From Dehalococcoidia bacterium (GTDB taxonomy: Bacteria; Chloroflexota; Dehalococcoidia; UBA2979), in contig JASLOV010000163.1 in NCBI GenBank assembly GCA_030745285.1, positions 1-6,346 on the forward strand: DNA of 6,346 nucleotides, read 5' to 3'. Shown here one piece after another: positions 5,617 through 6,346 of this stretch. The translations under genes were made by a program, and so were the position numbers. Numbering within the stretch: the stretch's first letter is position 1; the number at the start of each line of letters is the position of its first letter. The notes beneath the pieces were generated by a model. It was not told where the DNA came from and did no database searches. It saw nothing but the letters and a program-made list of their open reading frames with translations.

Positions 5617-5971
5617 GGGGACGAGTGGGATCGACAGGAGCTGAACGGACCAGGATTGCGGGCCGAGGTGCCATCAACCTCGCTAAACAGGTGGCAACTA
5701 AATAATTGGCGAACGAGAAGTCGCCCTCGCCGCTTAATCAGCGGTGACGTTCACGATGACCTTCTCCCGACGGGTCATCGTGGGCGCCGTTAAGTCGGGA
5801 TGCTCCGTGCACGCGCGCCTCAGGCGTGCCCGGCTAAGACTTCTGAGGCTGGTCGGCCGACCCCTTGTCGGTGGAGGACGGTCGACGAGAAAACTCCGCC
5901 GGCTACGCCCGTAGTAGATTCTGGCTGGAGGCTCTCTGGACGGGGAGTTCGACTCTCCCCCGTCTCCACCA
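5617..5971 (+). ncRNA. ssrA: tmRNA (one-piece ssrA)
   Basis: The ends form an alanine-tRNA-like domain. GGGGACG at 5617-5623 pairs with CGTCTCC at 5961-5967, including the G-U pair at the third position that marks alanine acceptors, followed by encoded ACCA. The T arm is GGGAG-TTCGACT-CTCCC at 5943-5959. The conserved GGGATCGACAGG lies at 5627-5638. A long-range helix joins CCAG 5650-5653 with CTGG 5921-5924, and GGGC 5660-5663 with GCCC 5907-5910. Pseudoknots are visible. In PK1, CGAGGT/ACCTCG (5664-5669, 5677-5682) has its loop pairing with 5690-5695. In PK2, a 10-bp stem (5752-5761, 5773-5782) has loop TCCCGAC pairing with GTCGGGA at 5794-5800. In PK3, GCACGC/GCGTGC (5809-5814, 5824-5829) has loop GCCTCA pairing with TGAGGC at 5844-5849. 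The length of 355 nt is normal. No good promoter lies in the 45 bases after smpB, so the RNA may be processed from a longer transcript. Confidence 0.97.
5708..5737 (+). other. ssrA: tmRNA tag reading frame, GEREVALAA
   Basis: The frame GGC GAA CGA GAA GTC GCC CTC GCC GCT TAA gives a nine-residue tag ending VALAA, the hydrophobic C-terminus expected for recognition by ClpXP-type or tail-specific proteases. The stop codon sits in the loop of the hairpin CCGCT/AGCGG (5730-5734, 5740-5744), its usual place in tmRNA. The resume codon is then GGC (Gly), not the more common GCN (Ala). The +1 alternative beginning GCG at 5709 would give ANEKSPSPLNQR, which starts like many tags but ends without the degron; I reject it. 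The exact first codon is inferred. Confidence 0.8.
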
Positions 5972-5982
5972 AACCTACCTAG

Positions 5983-6010
5983 ACGCCCGTTGCAGACTCG
6001 CAGCGGGCGT
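5983..6010 (+). terminator. Intrinsic terminator-like hairpin after ssrA
   Basis: ACGCCCGTTGC at 5983-5993 pairs with GCAGCGGGCGT at 6000-6010 over all 11 positions with one G-U pair, closing the loop AGACTC. It begins 11 bases after the CCA end of tmRNA. The tail that follows, TGTTATG, is only modestly T-rich. Position and stability fit transcription termination or 3' end protection before trimming of tmRNA. Confidence 0.7.
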
Positions 6011-6346
6011 TGTTATGGGAGCTAGAACTCTCCCGCGCCCACCTGGATGCTTCGCGGGGTTGTGGTCGCTCGAAATCGACGATGGCGAGCTCCCGTCGAA
6101 CAACGCGCTAGACTACGGCTGCCAGACAGCGGGGCGGATCGGCAGGTCGCGATGCGCTGGCATGCTGCGCATACGCCGCCGTTGCAAGCTCAACCGTATT
6201 GCGGAAACACTCCCACCCGTGGTCTCTCGGTTCGCCCTGGCTGGCCACGGACCCCGAGGATTTGTCGTCTTCCCGTCCAGCGGGTGGCGCCTCGGAGTGG
6301 GAAGTGTTTGGTGACGCCTGATCACCGCTCACGCCCCGAGTCACCC
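6011..6346. other. Region without a convincing gene downstream of ssrA
   Basis: Short frames exist on both strands, including minus-strand ones at 6108-6344 and 6113-6325. They lack ribosome binding sites, known motifs and clear codon bias, so I call none. Several inverted repeats occur: GGGAG/CTCCC at 6017-6034, TCGACG/CGTCGA at 6076-6099, GGTGA/TCACC at 6310-6326, and a nested set at 6205-6309 listed separately. No integrase, att duplication of the tmRNA 3' end or insertion sequence is visible before the window ends. Confidence 0.6.
6205..6309. ncRNA. Possible structured RNA, three-way junction fold
   Basis: An outer helix pairs 6205-6216 (AAACACTCCCAC) with 6297-6309 in 12 base pairs, with A6302 bulged. 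It directly encloses hairpin A, CCGTGGTC 6217-6224 with GGCCACGG 6243-6250 (one G-U), and hairpin B, CCGAGG 6254-6259 with CCTCGG 6290-6295, which contains a further CCCG/CGGG stem at 6272-6284. Together they form a compact three-way junction in a gene-free stretch. No known riboswitch or RNA signature is recognised, and no covariation can be seen from one sequence. GC-rich DNA often folds by chance, so confidence is low. Confidence 0.22.

Noticed and set aside
5709..5747. Alternative tmRNA tag ANEKSPSPLNQR
   Set aside because: The C-terminus lacks the hydrophobic ALAA degron and its stop falls outside the expected hairpin loop.
5865..6314. Plus-strand open frame of 149 codons crossing the tmRNA 3' end
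   Set aside because: It runs through the tRNA-like domain and terminator of ssrA and has no ribosome binding site or motif.
5971..6346. Genomic island integrated at the ssrA 3' end
   Set aside because: A common integration site, but no integrase and no repeat of the tmRNA 3' end is seen within the window.

Overview
The window reads as high-GC chromosomal DNA, with G or C at most third codon positions in the conserved genes. I infer a Gram-positive-type or Chloroflexota-like bacterium, possibly near Thermomicrobia. This rests on GC content, gene content and the tmRNA tag. Window sequence alone cannot settle the taxonomy.

Layout. (1) Positions 1-1245: the 3' part of a class I SAM-dependent methyltransferase gene, then a Bcp/PrxQ-type peroxiredoxin gene. 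The latter carries a one-base deletion at the codon of a conserved arginine and a 15-bp perfect hairpin over its last codons. (2) Positions 1370-1660, minus strand: a 72-residue four-cysteine zinc-ribbon protein with a strong ribosome binding site, preceded by two near-identical ATACCC(N4-5)GGGTAT palindromes 22 bp apart that resemble CsoR/CstR-family operators. (3) Positions about 1660-3470: a mosaic of short ORFs and gene fragments with switching strands. It holds a minus-strand 3' fragment, a plus-strand coiled-coil ORF, the first codons of a P-loop ATPase, a small gene split by an in-frame TAG, a two-helix membrane protein, and another minus-strand 3' fragment. It looks like a decayed or rearranged accessory insertion. 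(4) Positions 3718-5971: an intact S41 C-terminal processing protease, smpB, and the ssrA (tmRNA) gene in the same orientation. (5) Positions 5983-6346: a terminator-like hairpin after ssrA, then a stretch without a convincing gene that contains a potential three-way-junction fold.

Functional logic. SmpB and tmRNA form the trans-translation system that frees stalled ribosomes and adds a degradation tag. The tag read here is GEREVALAA, whose hydrophobic end is the kind of C-terminus that tail-specific S41 proteases can recognise. The protease gene next door therefore suggests, by inference, a local tag-and-degrade cluster. The accessory region 1660-3470 separates this cluster from the redox and metal-related genes on the left. 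I see no integrase, transposase, CRISPR array, tRNA or rRNA in the window.
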